Below the pieces are notes generated by a model. The model was given only the letters and a program-made list of their open reading frames with translations, did no database searches and was not told the origin of the DNA. Positions 40,453 to 49,985 of a stretch of DNA of 64,000 nt are shown piece by piece. Source of the DNA: G963665495 sp963677785 (GTDB lineage: Bacteria; Desulfobacterota; Desulfovibrionia; Desulfovibrionales; Desulfovibrionaceae); NCBI GenBank assembly GCA_963677785.2, contig CAXXDH010000003.1:2356001-2420000 (forward strand), read 5' to 3'. Within the stretch, counting starts at the first letter, position 1; each line of letters starts with the position of its first letter. The position numbers and the translations under genes are program-made.

Positions 40453-41655
40453 ATGAATTACAGATATCGCGCTCTCAACGCCGAAGGCGGAACCGTCACA
40501 GGGACAACCTCGGGAGCAACACCGCGTGACGCCATCAGGAGCCTGCAGAAGCAGGGACTCCGTGTTGTGGATATCAAAGAGGAAAAAGAAAAAGCATCCT
40601 CACGGCGCATGAGCAAGAAAAAGGCCAGCAAACAGGAGCTGGTCATGTACATGCACCAGCTGACCACGTTGCTGGAATCCAAAGTTTCCCTGGAAGAGGC
40701 TGTGGAATCTTTGGCCGAATCTTCGGGGCAGCCGTTCATTGCCAAGGAATTTGAAAAAATCGGTGCTGCCTTGCGCAGAGGCGACAATTTTTCCAAGGCC
40801 TTGAAGGCAAGTCAGATTCCATTGCCTGGATATTTTTATCCGCTCTGCGAGGCCGGCGAGTTGACCGGAAAACTGGGCGCGGCCATGCGTGATGGCGTGA
40901 CGCAGTGGGAATACGACATGGAAGTGGCCACGGAAATGCGTAACGCCATGACCTACCCTGTGATCCTCATTGTCACCGGTATTGGCGCGGTGATGCTTAT
41001 ATTTGCGGTTGTTGTTCCTAAATTTGTAAATCTCTTAGAAAAATCAAAAGCCGACATCCCGTTTCTGGCGTTGGCCGTGCTGCGAACCGGGGAATTCGTC
41101 AACAACAATCTCATCGTCATCTGCGCCCTGGCGGCAGCCATTGCCGCCGTAGCGGTGTATAGCTTTTCAAATCCCAACATACGTTTGAAAGTACGGGATT
41201 TTTTTTCAAAAGTGCCATTGTTCCGCGAGTGGCTCATGGAGTCCGAGATTGCGCATTGGTCAGCCATGCTGGCCACGCTTCTGGAGAACCGGGTCGAGTT
41301 GATGCGGGCTCTGGAGCTTGCCCGAAGTTACGTGATTTCTTCGCAGTTGCAGGCCCGTCTTGCGCATGTTTCCAAATCAGTAAAAAACGGCGTGCATTTG
41401 TCGCATTCGCTTCATGAGGCGGGGGCCATCACTCCAATGGGCTTCAACCTTGTTCGTGTGGGCGAGCGTACGGGCGAGCTGGCGGCCATGCTGCGCTCGA
41501 TGACCGCGTTGTACACGGCAAGCGTACGCGCCAGGACCAAACGTTTTTTGGTTTTGCTGGAACCACTTGCGATCATTGCCATTGGAAGCGTGGTCGGCCT
41601 GATTATGGCAGGTATCATACTCGCAATTACGAGTGTAAATAATATCAGTATTTAG
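40453..41655 (+). CDS. gspF: Type II secretion inner-membrane protein GspF
   Basis: The 400-residue protein has two repeated GspF/PilC domains, with MYMHQLTTLLESKVSLEEAVESLAE and, in the second half, WSAMLATLLENRVELMRALELAR, and three hydrophobic segments (about residues 168-190, 215-240 and 370-395). GspF is the platform protein around which the pseudopilus assembles and contacts the ATPase GspE. GspE itself is not in this cluster. The short N-terminal domain starts MNYRYRALNAEGGTVTG, as in other GspF proteins. It begins the block gspF-G-H-I-J-K-L-M-D. Confidence 0.95.
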   Translation: MNYRYRALNAEGGTVTGTTSGATPRDAIRSLQKQGLRVVDIKEEKEKASSRRMSKKKASKQELVMYMHQLTTLLESKVSLEEAVESLAESSGQPFIAKEFEKIGAALRRGDNFSKALKASQIPLPGYFYPLCEAGELTGKLGAAMRDGVTQWEYDMEVATEMRNAMTYPVILIVTGIGAVMLIFAVVVPKFVNLLEKSKADIPFLALAVLRTGEFVNNNLIVICALAAAIAAVAVYSFSNPNIRLKVRDFFSKVPLFREWLMESEIAHWSAMLATLLENRVELMRALELARSYVISSQLQARLAHVSKSVKNGVHLSHSLHEAGAITPMGFNLVRVGERTGELAAMLRSMTALYTASVRARTKRFLVLLEPLAIIAIGSVVGLIMAGIILAITSVNNISI

Positions 41656-41694
41656 GATGCGTTCACCGGCAACGAATAAAAAAGGACAAGAACA

Positions 41695-42159
41695 ATGAAC
41701 GACACAAAATCAAAGCGACGTTGCAGCGTACGGGCGGCTGGTTTTTCTCTTCTTGAAATGTTGGTCGTACTCGTGATTATCGGTCTTCTCGCAGGGCTCG
41801 TCGGACCGCGTCTTTTCACTCAGGTGGACAAGGCGAAAGTGAATACCGCCGAAGCACAGATCAAGATGATGAAAGGCGCGCTTGAGACATTTCGACTGGA
41901 TGTAAACCGTTTTCCCAATGAGGAAGAAGGGCTCGGCGTGCTTTGGAAAGCTCCCCTGGATGAGAAAGCCAAAGATTTGTGGAATGGCCCGTATCTGGAC
42001 GAAGCCATCCCCGACGACCCGTGGAGCAATCCCTATCAATACAGTATGCCCGGTGCGGACAATCAACCTTTTGCCTTGTACTCCCTGGGAGCGGACGGAC
42101 AACGTGGTGGAGAAGGGATCAACAAGGATCTCGGCTACCTGCCTCCCGAAGGAAATTAG
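41695..42159 (+). CDS. gspG: Type II secretion major pseudopilin GspG
   Basis: The 154-residue protein has a type III signal (AAGFSLLEMLVVLVIIGLLAG), with cleavage before Phe and Glu5 of the mature part conserved. The body shows the GspG signatures YPNEEEGL-like FPNEEEGLGVLWKAP, DPWSNPYQY and the calcium-site loop SLGADGQRGGEGINKDLGY. It is the main subunit of the pseudopilus that pushes substrates through the secretin. A good match throughout makes this the best-supported gene of the cluster. Confidence 0.97.
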   Translation: MNDTKSKRRCSVRAAGFSLLEMLVVLVIIGLLAGLVGPRLFTQVDKAKVNTAEAQIKMMKGALETFRLDVNRFPNEEEGLGVLWKAPLDEKAKDLWNGPYLDEAIPDDPWSNPYQYSMPGADNQPFALYSLGADGQRGGEGINKDLGYLPPEGN

Positions 42160-42196
42160 TGACGCGTAACGCAAAAGTGCGGGGCACATAGCAGGA

Positions 42197-42604
42197 ATGT
42201 CTGAGAACCGGAAATTTGCGCGTCAGGGCGGATTTTCTCTGCTGGAAATCATTATTGTTCTGGTATTGCTGGGAGCCGTATCCGGGCTTGTCGTTCCCAA
42301 AGTGATGAAGATGTATGACTCGATGCTTTGGACCAATGAGCGGGACCAGGCCCTGGAAGCCCTCGGCAGCCTCGGGTATGAAGCCAGAATTCAGGGGCGG
42401 GAATTCGACCTAGTCCAGTATCCGGGCGAACTGGACGGTAATATGACCATGCCCTTGCCAGTGGGATGGACGTTGCAGGCGGCACACCCCATCCGTTATA
42501 GGTCCAGCGGCGTATGCCTTGGTGGAACAGTACTGCTGAGCGGCCGCGGCCGTTCAATAGACGTAAAGCTTGAAGGGCCGCTATGTCGTCCGGAAATGGA
42601 ATGA
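42197..42604 (+). CDS. gspH: Type II secretion minor pseudopilin GspH-like
   Basis: The 135-residue protein has a pseudopilin signal GGFSLLEIIIVLVLLGAVSGLVVP with conserved Glu5. The body is short, with LPVGWTLQAAHPIRYRSSGVCLGGTVLLSGRGRS, resembling the C-terminal beta sheet of GspH. GspH is a minor subunit. Its stop overlaps the next start by 4 bases. The GspH label rests mainly on its place between G and I and its size. Confidence 0.85.
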   Translation: MSENRKFARQGGFSLLEIIIVLVLLGAVSGLVVPKVMKMYDSMLWTNERDQALEALGSLGYEARIQGREFDLVQYPGELDGNMTMPLPVGWTLQAAHPIRYRSSGVCLGGTVLLSGRGRSIDVKLEGPLCRPEME

Positions 42605-43017
42605 ACATGGCGCGGACAGTCACCGTCGGATCTTCTGCCGCCGGATTCACACTTCTGGAAGTCATCGTTTCCATGGTGCTGATATCCCTGATAGGTATGG
42701 CCGCCTATGCCCTGATCAATTCCAATGTGTCCAATATTGGACGTATCAAGGACCATTTGGACCGCGTGCAGCTCGTACGTAATGGCTTGGCGTTTATGGA
42801 ACAGATAAATCCCATGGACAAGAAAACCGGGTCATCGGAACTCGGTCCCTACAGAATACGCTGGAAAGCCAAACTGGTGGAACCCCGGGTTCGTGATTCG
42901 GACAACAGTTTCTATATTGTCGGATTGTATAATACAAATGTAACCATCACATTGGAAGCCAAAGAGATCGTAGCGTTTGATGTATTGCAAGTCGGCTATT
43001 ACCGGCGCGTTAAGTAG
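42601..43017 (+). CDS. gspI: Type II secretion minor pseudopilin GspI-like
   Basis: From the ATG at 42601 the protein has 138 residues, with the pseudopilin signal AAGFTLLEVIVSMVLISLIGMAAYALINS. GspI starts the tip complex with J and K. An in-frame ATG at 42583 would add 6 residues; 42601 is preferred because it overlaps the gspH stop (ATGA). The body is beta-rich, and the protein ends in a GYYRRVK tail. Identity as GspI is based on order and size. Confidence 0.83.
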   Translation: MNMARTVTVGSSAAGFTLLEVIVSMVLISLIGMAAYALINSNVSNIGRIKDHLDRVQLVRNGLAFMEQINPMDKKTGSSELGPYRIRWKAKLVEPRVRDSDNSFYIVGLYNTNVTITLEAKEIVAFDVLQVGYYRRVK

Positions 43018-43044
43018 CTCGGTAAGACTGGAGAATGAGCTGGA

Positions 43045-43638
43045 ATGAGGCGATGTTCCGGGTTTACTCTGTTGGAGATGATCATTGTGCTGTTTCTGGT
43101 GGTTTTCGTCTCCATGTTGCTGATGCAGGGCGTTTCTCAGGTTATTACACTGCGTCTGCGCTTGCTGGCCCAGGTGGAAAGACAAAGAACGGAGACGCTG
43201 GAGGCGTTTTGGTTCAAAGAAGTTACGTCGTATATCAGTGCGCCGATTTCCGGAAAAAAATCGGGTTACTTCGAAGGCGACAGCAATGATTTCTCAGGCA
43301 TGTGTCTTGCCTCACTTGTCAGTGGCGTCGGTACAGTTACACACATACAAGTAAAATTGGAAAAGGAAGACAACGTTCTCAAGCTACTGTATTCGGAAAA
43401 TGAAGACGAGGAATGGGAATTGGCGCGTTGGTTCAAAGGGAAGGGAAAATTCCGCTATCTGGACAGCAACGGGCACTGGCATATGTCCTGGCCGACAGCA
43501 GGAGAAGGGAGGGAATCCGTACCCAGAGGTATTCTCCTTGAAGTCAAATCGCTTCAGGGGCCGATAATTTGGTATTCCAACGTGTCCGGACGGCGCAGAG
43601 CATGGCAGATAAAAGACGAGAATTCGTTTATGGATTGA
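43045..43638 (+). CDS. gspJ: Type II secretion minor pseudopilin GspJ-like
   Basis: The 197-residue protein begins MRRCSGFTLLEMIIVLFLVVF, a pseudopilin signal with conserved Glu5, followed by a globular domain of about 150 residues. Its size and place fit GspJ, which with I and K forms the pseudopilus tip. The cluster packing is tight, 27 bases after gspI and overlapping gspK. Confidence 0.85.
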   Translation: MRRCSGFTLLEMIIVLFLVVFVSMLLMQGVSQVITLRLRLLAQVERQRTETLEAFWFKEVTSYISAPISGKKSGYFEGDSNDFSGMCLASLVSGVGTVTHIQVKLEKEDNVLKLLYSENEDEEWELARWFKGKGKFRYLDSNGHWHMSWPTAGEGRESVPRGILLEVKSLQGPIIWYSNVSGRRRAWQIKDENSFMD

Positions 43639-44642
43639 CCGTGTCCCTACAGCAAAAGGAATCGGGATTCGTACTTGCCGCTACCTTATGGATTCTTGCG
43701 GCCATTACTATTGGTGTGGGTTTTTTTTCATCCTGGACCAACATGTCACTGGAACGGGCTCAATTCGTCAAGGACGAATTGCAGGGAGAAATCGACCAGG
43801 TGAGCACGGAAGCGCTCGCTCTGTATCTTGTCGCCACCCGTAAGACGGATTTGACTGGGATCATAGTAGAGGGAGAGGGCAATCAGACCATTCATGTCCG
43901 CTTGGACGATCGGCCTTATTCAGGGGTGGGCAGAGGGCGTTTCGCCTATCAGGATGAGAGTGGCCTGCTCAAATTGTCGGACCTGCCTCGGTTTCCAAAC
44001 TTTTTGGAATATGTGGGCGTAGCATCCAGTAAAACCGGCCCATTGGTCAGCAAATATCTCGACTATACGGATTCCAATGATGAAAAACTGCTGAACGGAG
44101 CTGAAGCGGGCGACTACAAGGCTCGGGGCCTGCCTCCCCCTCCTGACAGGCCGCTGTTTACTTCATGGGAAGCATTTAATATTTTGGATTGGGCGGGCAC
44201 CAAAGAGCTTTGGCAGGGGCACAGTTTTCCGAGAATGACAACAACCATTGATATTGGGGGACTGCCGAATGTGAATACGGCTCCCGGGCCGGTGCTGCAA
44301 CTCGTACTCGGGATATCAGAGGAAGAAACAAAAACTATTCTCAGGGCAAGAGAAACACAAATCTTCAATGATCTTGCTGAGATTTATGCACTTATCGGCA
44401 GGGAATTGAGTCTGATGGAGATGGAAATATCGTTCTGGTCATCAACCTATTACCGGCTTTCAGTATGGTATGAAGGTTCGAACAGGATGCGGGAAATTCA
44501 TTTCAAACAGGCGTCAAAAGATTCGGAAAACGATTCCCCCTGGAAAATGAGTTATATTATTTCTGTCCCCTTGGCAGAGGATCAACGGAATGCAAATTTT
44601 ACATCCATTGAAAGCGATCTTTTTCAGAAAGCGAACAAATAA
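43602..44642 (+). CDS. gspK: Type II secretion minor pseudopilin GspK-like
   Basis: The protein has about 346 residues from the ATG at 43602; a GTG at 43641 would give a shorter leader (SLQQKESGFVLAATLWILAA) and is an equally good start. GspK lacks the Glu5 of other pseudopilins, and here the place is occupied by Ala/Ala-Thr, as expected. The large body includes the helical insertion (SDLPRFPNFLEYVG) and VNTAPGPVLQLVLGISEEE with repeats that bind the tip. It overlaps gspJ and, by 53 bases, gspL. Confidence 0.88.
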   Translation: MADKRREFVYGLTVSLQQKESGFVLAATLWILAAITIGVGFFSSWTNMSLERAQFVKDELQGEIDQVSTEALALYLVATRKTDLTGIIVEGEGNQTIHVRLDDRPYSGVGRGRFAYQDESGLLKLSDLPRFPNFLEYVGVASSKTGPLVSKYLDYTDSNDEKLLNGAEAGDYKARGLPPPPDRPLFTSWEAFNILDWAGTKELWQGHSFPRMTTTIDIGGLPNVNTAPGPVLQLVLGISEEETKTILRARETQIFNDLAEIYALIGRELSLMEMEISFWSSTYYRLSVWYEGSNRMREIHFKQASKDSENDSPWKMSYIISVPLAEDQRNANFTSIESDLFQKANK

Positions 44643-45786
44643 GCCTTCTGACATTGATTCATCGCAAGTTTCCTTTGATACTTTTGGGTTGGAATCCGGA
44701 GAAAGGGAAAGCACCGTCGATATTGAAAGCAAAACACCTCAAAAGCGGCTTTTGAGCTATCCCATACGCCGTTATGTACAGGGACAAGAAACTGTAGAAC
44801 GACCTGAGGCGCATGTCGGAAAACGCCACTGGATAGTTGGCCGTGGACTTTGCCTCTATCGCAGGTTCAATCTTTCCGAAGTGCCTTTTGCCGAACGCAA
44901 AAATGCATTGAGTGTGCGTATTTTGCAGTGGAGTCCGTTTTTGCAAACAGGTCAATATGTGTCCTGGAAAGGAGATATCGCACAAGTCTGGATTTGGGAT
45001 GAGCTGTTGCGTCTGGAAGAAATGCATTCCATGGGCGTAAACTCTGCGGTAGCTTTTCCTGAGTCTGTATTGAATCCACAACCGGAAGATGATATTCCAC
45101 AGCTTGTTGCCTGCAAGGAGGGAGTGGAAGGACGTATTTGGAATGAAGGCGTACTGATGGCCAGCAGGTGGTGGAAAAATGCGCCCCGGCACCAGGAATG
45201 GACTCGTTTTCTTCTGGGGAACGATGTAGCACCTGGAGCGGCTCCGCCCCTGGTTGAAAGTTTTGAGTGGTTGCCACGTCCCTGGGCTCGAAGGTCCAGT
45301 GGGTTTGATGTGTTTGACGTTCGGACGGAAAGATTTTGGATCATTATCGGTTTGCTCGTCTTTTCAGGTATTTTTATGTGGAAAGGTGTTGAATTGTGGC
45401 GTCTTCATGAGAGTATTGCCACGCTGGAGCCGGAATTGAAAGTTTTGTCGCAACAGGCGCGTCCTTTGAAAAACGCCAGAGCCAAGGCCCTCCAGTACAA
45501 GGAGCAAGGGGCCTTATTGCTTAAAGTTGCAGGCTATAGTTCACCTTTGAAATTGTTTCATCAAGTAGTTCATCTTTTTCCCACAACTGAAGTGGCGATT
45601 GAAGAATGGCGTTATACAAAGGATGAATTGGAATTTATCATAAAAGGAAAAAATCTGGCTCCGGTATCATATATCAATGCATTCCAAGATAGCCCTTTTT
45701 TTACGGAAGTAACGGCGGAAAAATTAAATTCCGGGAAATTACGGATGCATATGAAGCTGAATTCTTGGGATGACCTGCATGAGTGA
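44590..45786 (+). CDS. gspL: Type II secretion protein GspL-like
   Basis: The 398-residue protein has a cytoplasmic N-terminal region of about 250 residues, one membrane segment (about 255-275, FWIIIGLLVFSGIFMW) and a periplasmic ferredoxin-like tail (about 325-398). This matches the GspL plan, in which the cytoplasmic part contacts the ATPase GspE. Sequence similarity to known GspL is low, as is common. It overlaps gspK by 53 bases. Its identity depends on the position between K and M. Confidence 0.75.
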   Translation: MQILHPLKAIFFRKRTNKPSDIDSSQVSFDTFGLESGERESTVDIESKTPQKRLLSYPIRRYVQGQETVERPEAHVGKRHWIVGRGLCLYRRFNLSEVPFAERKNALSVRILQWSPFLQTGQYVSWKGDIAQVWIWDELLRLEEMHSMGVNSAVAFPESVLNPQPEDDIPQLVACKEGVEGRIWNEGVLMASRWWKNAPRHQEWTRFLLGNDVAPGAAPPLVESFEWLPRPWARRSSGFDVFDVRTERFWIIIGLLVFSGIFMWKGVELWRLHESIATLEPELKVLSQQARPLKNARAKALQYKEQGALLLKVAGYSSPLKLFHQVVHLFPTTEVAIEEWRYTKDELEFIIKGKNLAPVSYINAFQDSPFFTEVTAEKLNSGKLRMHMKLNSWDDLHE

Positions 45787-46369
45787 TGTCAGTATCGGGT
45801 CTTTGCGTGATGAATGGAAAAAGAATCCACGGCTGCGATTGGGGATTCTGGCTATCGCAGGCATTGGGTTGCTTTATCTGTTTTTGGTTGTTTCAGACTA
45901 TCAGATTGAGCAGAAAAAAAATTTCGATCGAATTGCAAAACAATACACCAAGCTGAAACGCGGGGGCCTTGATGAAAGCTGGCTGCAGCACTATGAAGAA
46001 GCCAAGAATTTTGCAGCGTTGGTTGAATCGCGCGCCTGGAGGGCGAAATCTCGCGGGCTTGCTCAAGCAATGGTGCAATCCTGGGCTGAGGAGCTGATAA
46101 AAAAGTATAAATTCAGTGGGCCTTCTCTGCGGGTTGAACAAGCCTATGAAGTCACGGATGTGGATTCACTATGGCAGGTCGCCGCGACCCTTGAGGCTGA
46201 ATATCCCCCGGAGAATATTGCCGGAATACTTCGCGAAGTAGAAGGTTCTGAAAAACTGCTCAGTATTGAAAGACTCATCATAACCAAGAATGCCCAGACA
46301 ATCCGGGATCCTAAACGATTCACTCTGGGAGTGAAAGCGTATTTTAAACTTGAGGACTCAAAGGGATAA
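45779..46369 (+). CDS. gspM: Type II secretion protein GspM-like
   Basis: The 196-residue protein has a short cytoplasmic start, one membrane segment (about 23-41, LGILAIAGIGLLYLFLVV) and a coiled/ferredoxin-like periplasmic part. That fits GspM, the partner of GspL. The ATG at 45779 overlaps the gspL stop. An upstream ATG 9 bases earlier is possible. Sequence divergence lowers certainty. Confidence 0.72.
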   Translation: MSDVSIGSLRDEWKKNPRLRLGILAIAGIGLLYLFLVVSDYQIEQKKNFDRIAKQYTKLKRGGLDESWLQHYEEAKNFAALVESRAWRAKSRGLAQAMVQSWAEELIKKYKFSGPSLRVEQAYEVTDVDSLWQVAATLEAEYPPENIAGILREVEGSEKLLSIERLIITKNAQTIRDPKRFTLGVKAYFKLEDSKG

Positions 46370-46373
46370 TTCA

Positions 46374-48770
46374 TTGTTTACGCCACAACCAGTACGCCGC
46401 CAGATTGTCCGGTCCGCAAAATTCGGAACGCTCGTTTTGCTAATCATCCTGCCGTTGTTGTTGACCGGCTCGGGATGCAGTAAAGAGCAGGGATCCTTGA
46501 TCAATTTGCCAGAACCGTTGCGTGCTCCGCGAAAAGAGCCTGTTTTGGTGGAAAACGAACCGGAAGAGCAACAGCAGCAGATGCCACAGCGATTCCAACA
46601 TACGCCAAGTCCTCCTGGACAAAGTTACGCTCAGAACAATGTTGTCGGCGTGAAAAAACGCGCTGCTTCCAAATTTCAACAGGCCGGGATCATGCTGAGT
46701 ATTGAGAGCATGCCGATTCCGGCTTTTATCAACGAAGTGTACGGCAACATTCTGCATCGTTCCTTTGAAATTGCTCCTTCCCTTCAAAAATTGACGGATC
46801 TCGTCACCGTCCGGACCAGCGAGAATCTAGCCCCGGAGGAAGTTGATTCTCTTTGTCGCCAGGTGCTGAACAATTACGGTATTATTGTGGAAGAACAAGG
46901 AGCGGTGCTGCGTTTTTACGAGGCGTTGAATACCAAACAAACAGGCGAGCCGCCATTGCTTGTCAGCGGCCGTACGTTGCCCGAAGTGCCTGTGACCCAT
47001 CGCCCCATATTTCAGGTTGTTCCTATGCAGGTTGTAAACAGTACGCAGATGCAGCAATGGCTGGCCAGCGCCTACAAGGATTACGGACTTACGGTAACTG
47101 CCTCAAAGCAAGGTAATTCGGTAGTCCTGATGGGGCCGCGTCCGCTTGTGGCCCAGGCCGTGGAAGGCATTCGTATGCTTGATCAGCCGGCAATGAGCGG
47201 ACGGTACAGCATGCGCATCGAACCTTTGTATCTGGAAGCGGAAGATTTGTGCGACATGCTCAGCGACGTGCTGGGAGCGGAAGGGTATTCCACCTCCAAA
47301 AGTATCGAAAAGTCGGGCAACAGCATTATCTTTTTGCCCATTGAGTCCGTCAAGGCCGTGATCGCTTTCGCACCGGACCTGAAAACGCTGAGTCATATTC
47401 GGGATTGGGTAAAAACACTGGATAATCCCGGCCAGGCCATGGAAGAAGACGTGTACGGTATTTATTACTACCCCGTACAGAATACCAGTGCGGAAGATTT
47501 GTATGATGTCCTGGCAGATGTAGTGGAAAACCTGCCGCAAGGAGGAGCTTTCCAGAAATATGGAAGCGGCCAGTCGGGTGTGAGCAAAAGCAAATCGCGC
47601 TCCTCTACGAAAAGTACTGCAAGCACTTCGAGCAGCAAGAATACAAAAGATCCCAGTGCGACACGTCCGGGCCAGTCCACGAAAACAAAAGACCAGGCCA
47701 AAAAAGACAGCAAGTCCCAAAATAGCGATGAAGATAAGGACGATCCAGGCAACCTGGTCGTCGACAAAGCGCGTAACGCGATTATTTTCCAGGGAAAGCG
47801 CAGCGAATGGCGGCAATTGTTGTCCGTGATCAAAGAAATGGACCATGCCGCGCGTATGGTCTTGATTGAAGTCACCATTGCTGAAATCACCTTGAGCGAG
47901 GATGAAGAATTCGGCGTTGAGTGGATTCTGGAAAATACGGACCTCGGACATGATTTCACTGGTGGAGACCAGAACAACAGCTTGGGCGGAACGATCAGCA
48001 CCCTTAACCAGTTGGGCATAGGCAGCAATGGTATTTCATTTATTCTCGACAATGCCGGATCAACACGGGCCATCCTCAACGCTTTTGCTTCAAAAGACCG
48101 GGTCAGTATTTTGTCCACGCCTCGTGTCATGGTAAAAAGCGGTGGTACCGCCACCATTGACGTGGGTAATGAAGTACCCACCGTCACCAGCCAGACCACA
48201 AGCAATTCTGACGATACGAATATTTATCAGTCCATCACTTACCGAAAAACAGGCGTGCTAATGACTGTGGAGCCCATTGTGCATTCCGGCCAGCGTATTG
48301 ATCTGGAAATATCGCAGGAAGTCAGCGAGTCCAAAAAAACAACCGATTCGGATATTGACAGCCCGACGATTTTCAACAGGACCATTGAGACTTCTCTCGG
48401 TCTTCGTGACGGCGGGTCGGTGCTTATTGGCGGATTGATTTCCAGATCCCGGTCAAAGGGATATACCGGAGTGCCGGTATTGAGCACGGTTCCGGTTCTT
48501 GGCCGGCTGTTCAGGGTTGACACTGAGGAATTGACAAAAACCGAAATGGTCATGCTTATCGTCCCTTACATCATTGACAATGATCAGGATGCCATCGATG
48601 TGACAAACGCCTTGAAAAGCCGCCTGGATGCAATTGGTATGGTGGTGCCCCCGTCTGAATGCAAGGACTGCGATAAGTCAAAGCCTCAGGGCACACGGAA
48701 CATGGTTCATCCCGATACGGGCTATTCGCAAAACTACGTTCCCGTACAACAGCCGTATAACCACAATTAA
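46374..48770 (+). CDS. gspD: Type II secretion outer-membrane secretin GspD
   Basis: The protein is about 798 residues from a TTG at 46374, or 806 from a TTG at 46350; no ATG is available near the signal peptide. The signal ends in LLTGSGC, a possible lipidation cysteine. N-domains (N0-N3) cover about 95-500, and the secretin domain with VPTVTSQTTS, GVLMTVEPIVHSGQRIDLEISQEVS, GLRDGGSVLIGGLI and VPVLSTVPVLGRLF closes the pore region. A Ser/Lys/Asp-rich insert of about 60 residues (around 410-470) interrupts the N3 region. GspD forms the outer-membrane channel. Placing it after gspM rather than before gspE is an uncommon order. Confidence 0.93.
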   Translation: MFTPQPVRRQIVRSAKFGTLVLLIILPLLLTGSGCSKEQGSLINLPEPLRAPRKEPVLVENEPEEQQQQMPQRFQHTPSPPGQSYAQNNVVGVKKRAASKFQQAGIMLSIESMPIPAFINEVYGNILHRSFEIAPSLQKLTDLVTVRTSENLAPEEVDSLCRQVLNNYGIIVEEQGAVLRFYEALNTKQTGEPPLLVSGRTLPEVPVTHRPIFQVVPMQVVNSTQMQQWLASAYKDYGLTVTASKQGNSVVLMGPRPLVAQAVEGIRMLDQPAMSGRYSMRIEPLYLEAEDLCDMLSDVLGAEGYSTSKSIEKSGNSIIFLPIESVKAVIAFAPDLKTLSHIRDWVKTLDNPGQAMEEDVYGIYYYPVQNTSAEDLYDVLADVVENLPQGGAFQKYGSGQSGVSKSKSRSSTKSTASTSSSKNTKDPSATRPGQSTKTKDQAKKDSKSQNSDEDKDDPGNLVVDKARNAIIFQGKRSEWRQLLSVIKEMDHAARMVLIEVTIAEITLSEDEEFGVEWILENTDLGHDFTGGDQNNSLGGTISTLNQLGIGSNGISFILDNAGSTRAILNAFASKDRVSILSTPRVMVKSGGTATIDVGNEVPTVTSQTTSNSDDTNIYQSITYRKTGVLMTVEPIVHSGQRIDLEISQEVSESKKTTDSDIDSPTIFNRTIETSLGLRDGGSVLIGGLISRSRSKGYTGVPVLSTVPVLGRLFRVDTEELTKTEMVMLIVPYIIDNDQDAIDVTNALKSRLDAIGMVVPPSECKDCDKSKPQGTRNMVHPDTGYSQNYVPVQQPYNHN

Positions 48771-48787
48771 AGAAGCCTTTCGAATTC

Positions 48788-49912
48788 ATGATGAAAGTGC
48801 TGCATGTTTTCAAACTCTACCTCCCTGATTCGCAGGGAGGGATTGAGCAGGTTATTTACCACCTGTCCTGTGAAACCAGTAAGCGCGGTGTGAAGAATAC
48901 CGTCCTGTGCCTTTGCAATGAGTCCGGCGGATCAGTTCTGGAGCGTGAAGAAGCCACGGTTGTACGCTGCCATGCGCAATTCGACCGGGCCTCCACCCCC
49001 TTCGGTTTGGGCCTTTTTCCTGCTTTCCATCGGTGCGTGAAAGAGGCCGATCTGGTCCACTATCACTTTCCGTACCCAGTTCAGGACCTGCTGCACATCG
49101 CGTTTCGGGTTAAAAAACCAACGCTTGTCACCTACCATAGCGATATCGTTCGTCAGAAAATACTGCTCAGGTTTTATCTTCCACTGATGCAGCGCTTCCT
49201 TTCCAAAGTGAATTGCATTGTGGCTACTTCAGAAAACTACATGCAAACCAGTGATACGCTGCAGCAATATCTCAATAAGGTGCGGGCCATCCCCATAGGG
49301 ATCAACAGAAATTCGCTCCCGCCAATTGAAAAGGAACGCGTACTGCAATGGCGTGACAGGGTCGGAGAAGATTTTTTTCTATTTGTCGGTGTGTTGCGTT
49401 ATTACAAAGGGCTCGATATCCTTCTGGAAGCTGCTACTTCCAAAAAACATACCATTGTCATTGCCGGGGCCGGACCGCTGGAAGCCGAACTGAAAGAAAA
49501 AGCGCGAAAACTGCTGCTGGACAATGTTATTTTTGTCGGACGCATTTCAGAGGAAGATAAAGTAGCCCTGTTATCCCTTTGTCATGCGATAGTGTTTCCT
49601 TCGCATTTGCGGTCCGAAGCTTTCGGAGTCAGCCTGGTAGAGGGCGCCATGTTCGGCAAGCCGCTTATTTCCGCGGAAATAGGCACCGGCACCACCTTCG
49701 TGAACATTGACAAATTAACGGGGATCGTTGTCCCTCCATCAGATCCGCGAGCACTCAGCCGCGCCATGGATACCCTGGGCAGCAACAAGCATCTTGCTGT
49801 TTCTTACGGTCTGAATGCGCAAAAGCGCTATGAACAGTTCTTTACGGCAAAACGTATGGCCGATGAATATTGCAAACTCTACGAAGAACTCCTTGCATAC
49901 CAAAAATGCTGA
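48788..49912 (+). CDS. Family 4 glycosyltransferase
   Basis: The 374-residue protein starts MMKVLHVFKLYLPDSQGGIEQVIYHL and ends with a GT-B C-terminal domain: FFLFVGVLRYYKGLDILLEAA, VIAGAGPLEAELKEKA, FVGRISEEDKVALL, SEAFGVSLVEGAMFGKPLI. It is an α-type sugar-nucleotide transferase that acts at the cytoplasmic membrane in polysaccharide assembly. It follows gspD after 17 bases, so it is probably in the same transcript. A second GT4 gene follows after 73 bases. The sugar is unknown. Confidence 0.88.
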   Translation: MMKVLHVFKLYLPDSQGGIEQVIYHLSCETSKRGVKNTVLCLCNESGGSVLEREEATVVRCHAQFDRASTPFGLGLFPAFHRCVKEADLVHYHFPYPVQDLLHIAFRVKKPTLVTYHSDIVRQKILLRFYLPLMQRFLSKVNCIVATSENYMQTSDTLQQYLNKVRAIPIGINRNSLPPIEKERVLQWRDRVGEDFFLFVGVLRYYKGLDILLEAATSKKHTIVIAGAGPLEAELKEKARKLLLDNVIFVGRISEEDKVALLSLCHAIVFPSHLRSEAFGVSLVEGAMFGKPLISAEIGTGTTFVNIDKLTGIVVPPSDPRALSRAMDTLGSNKHLAVSYGLNAQKRYEQFFTAKRMADEYCKLYEELLAYQKC

Positions 49913-49985
49913 CAGTCCGTATGCTGCCATCTGCGCTGTACTACCCGAAAAGTGTGGTCGTTAACCTATAGCTTCAGTAAATTTA

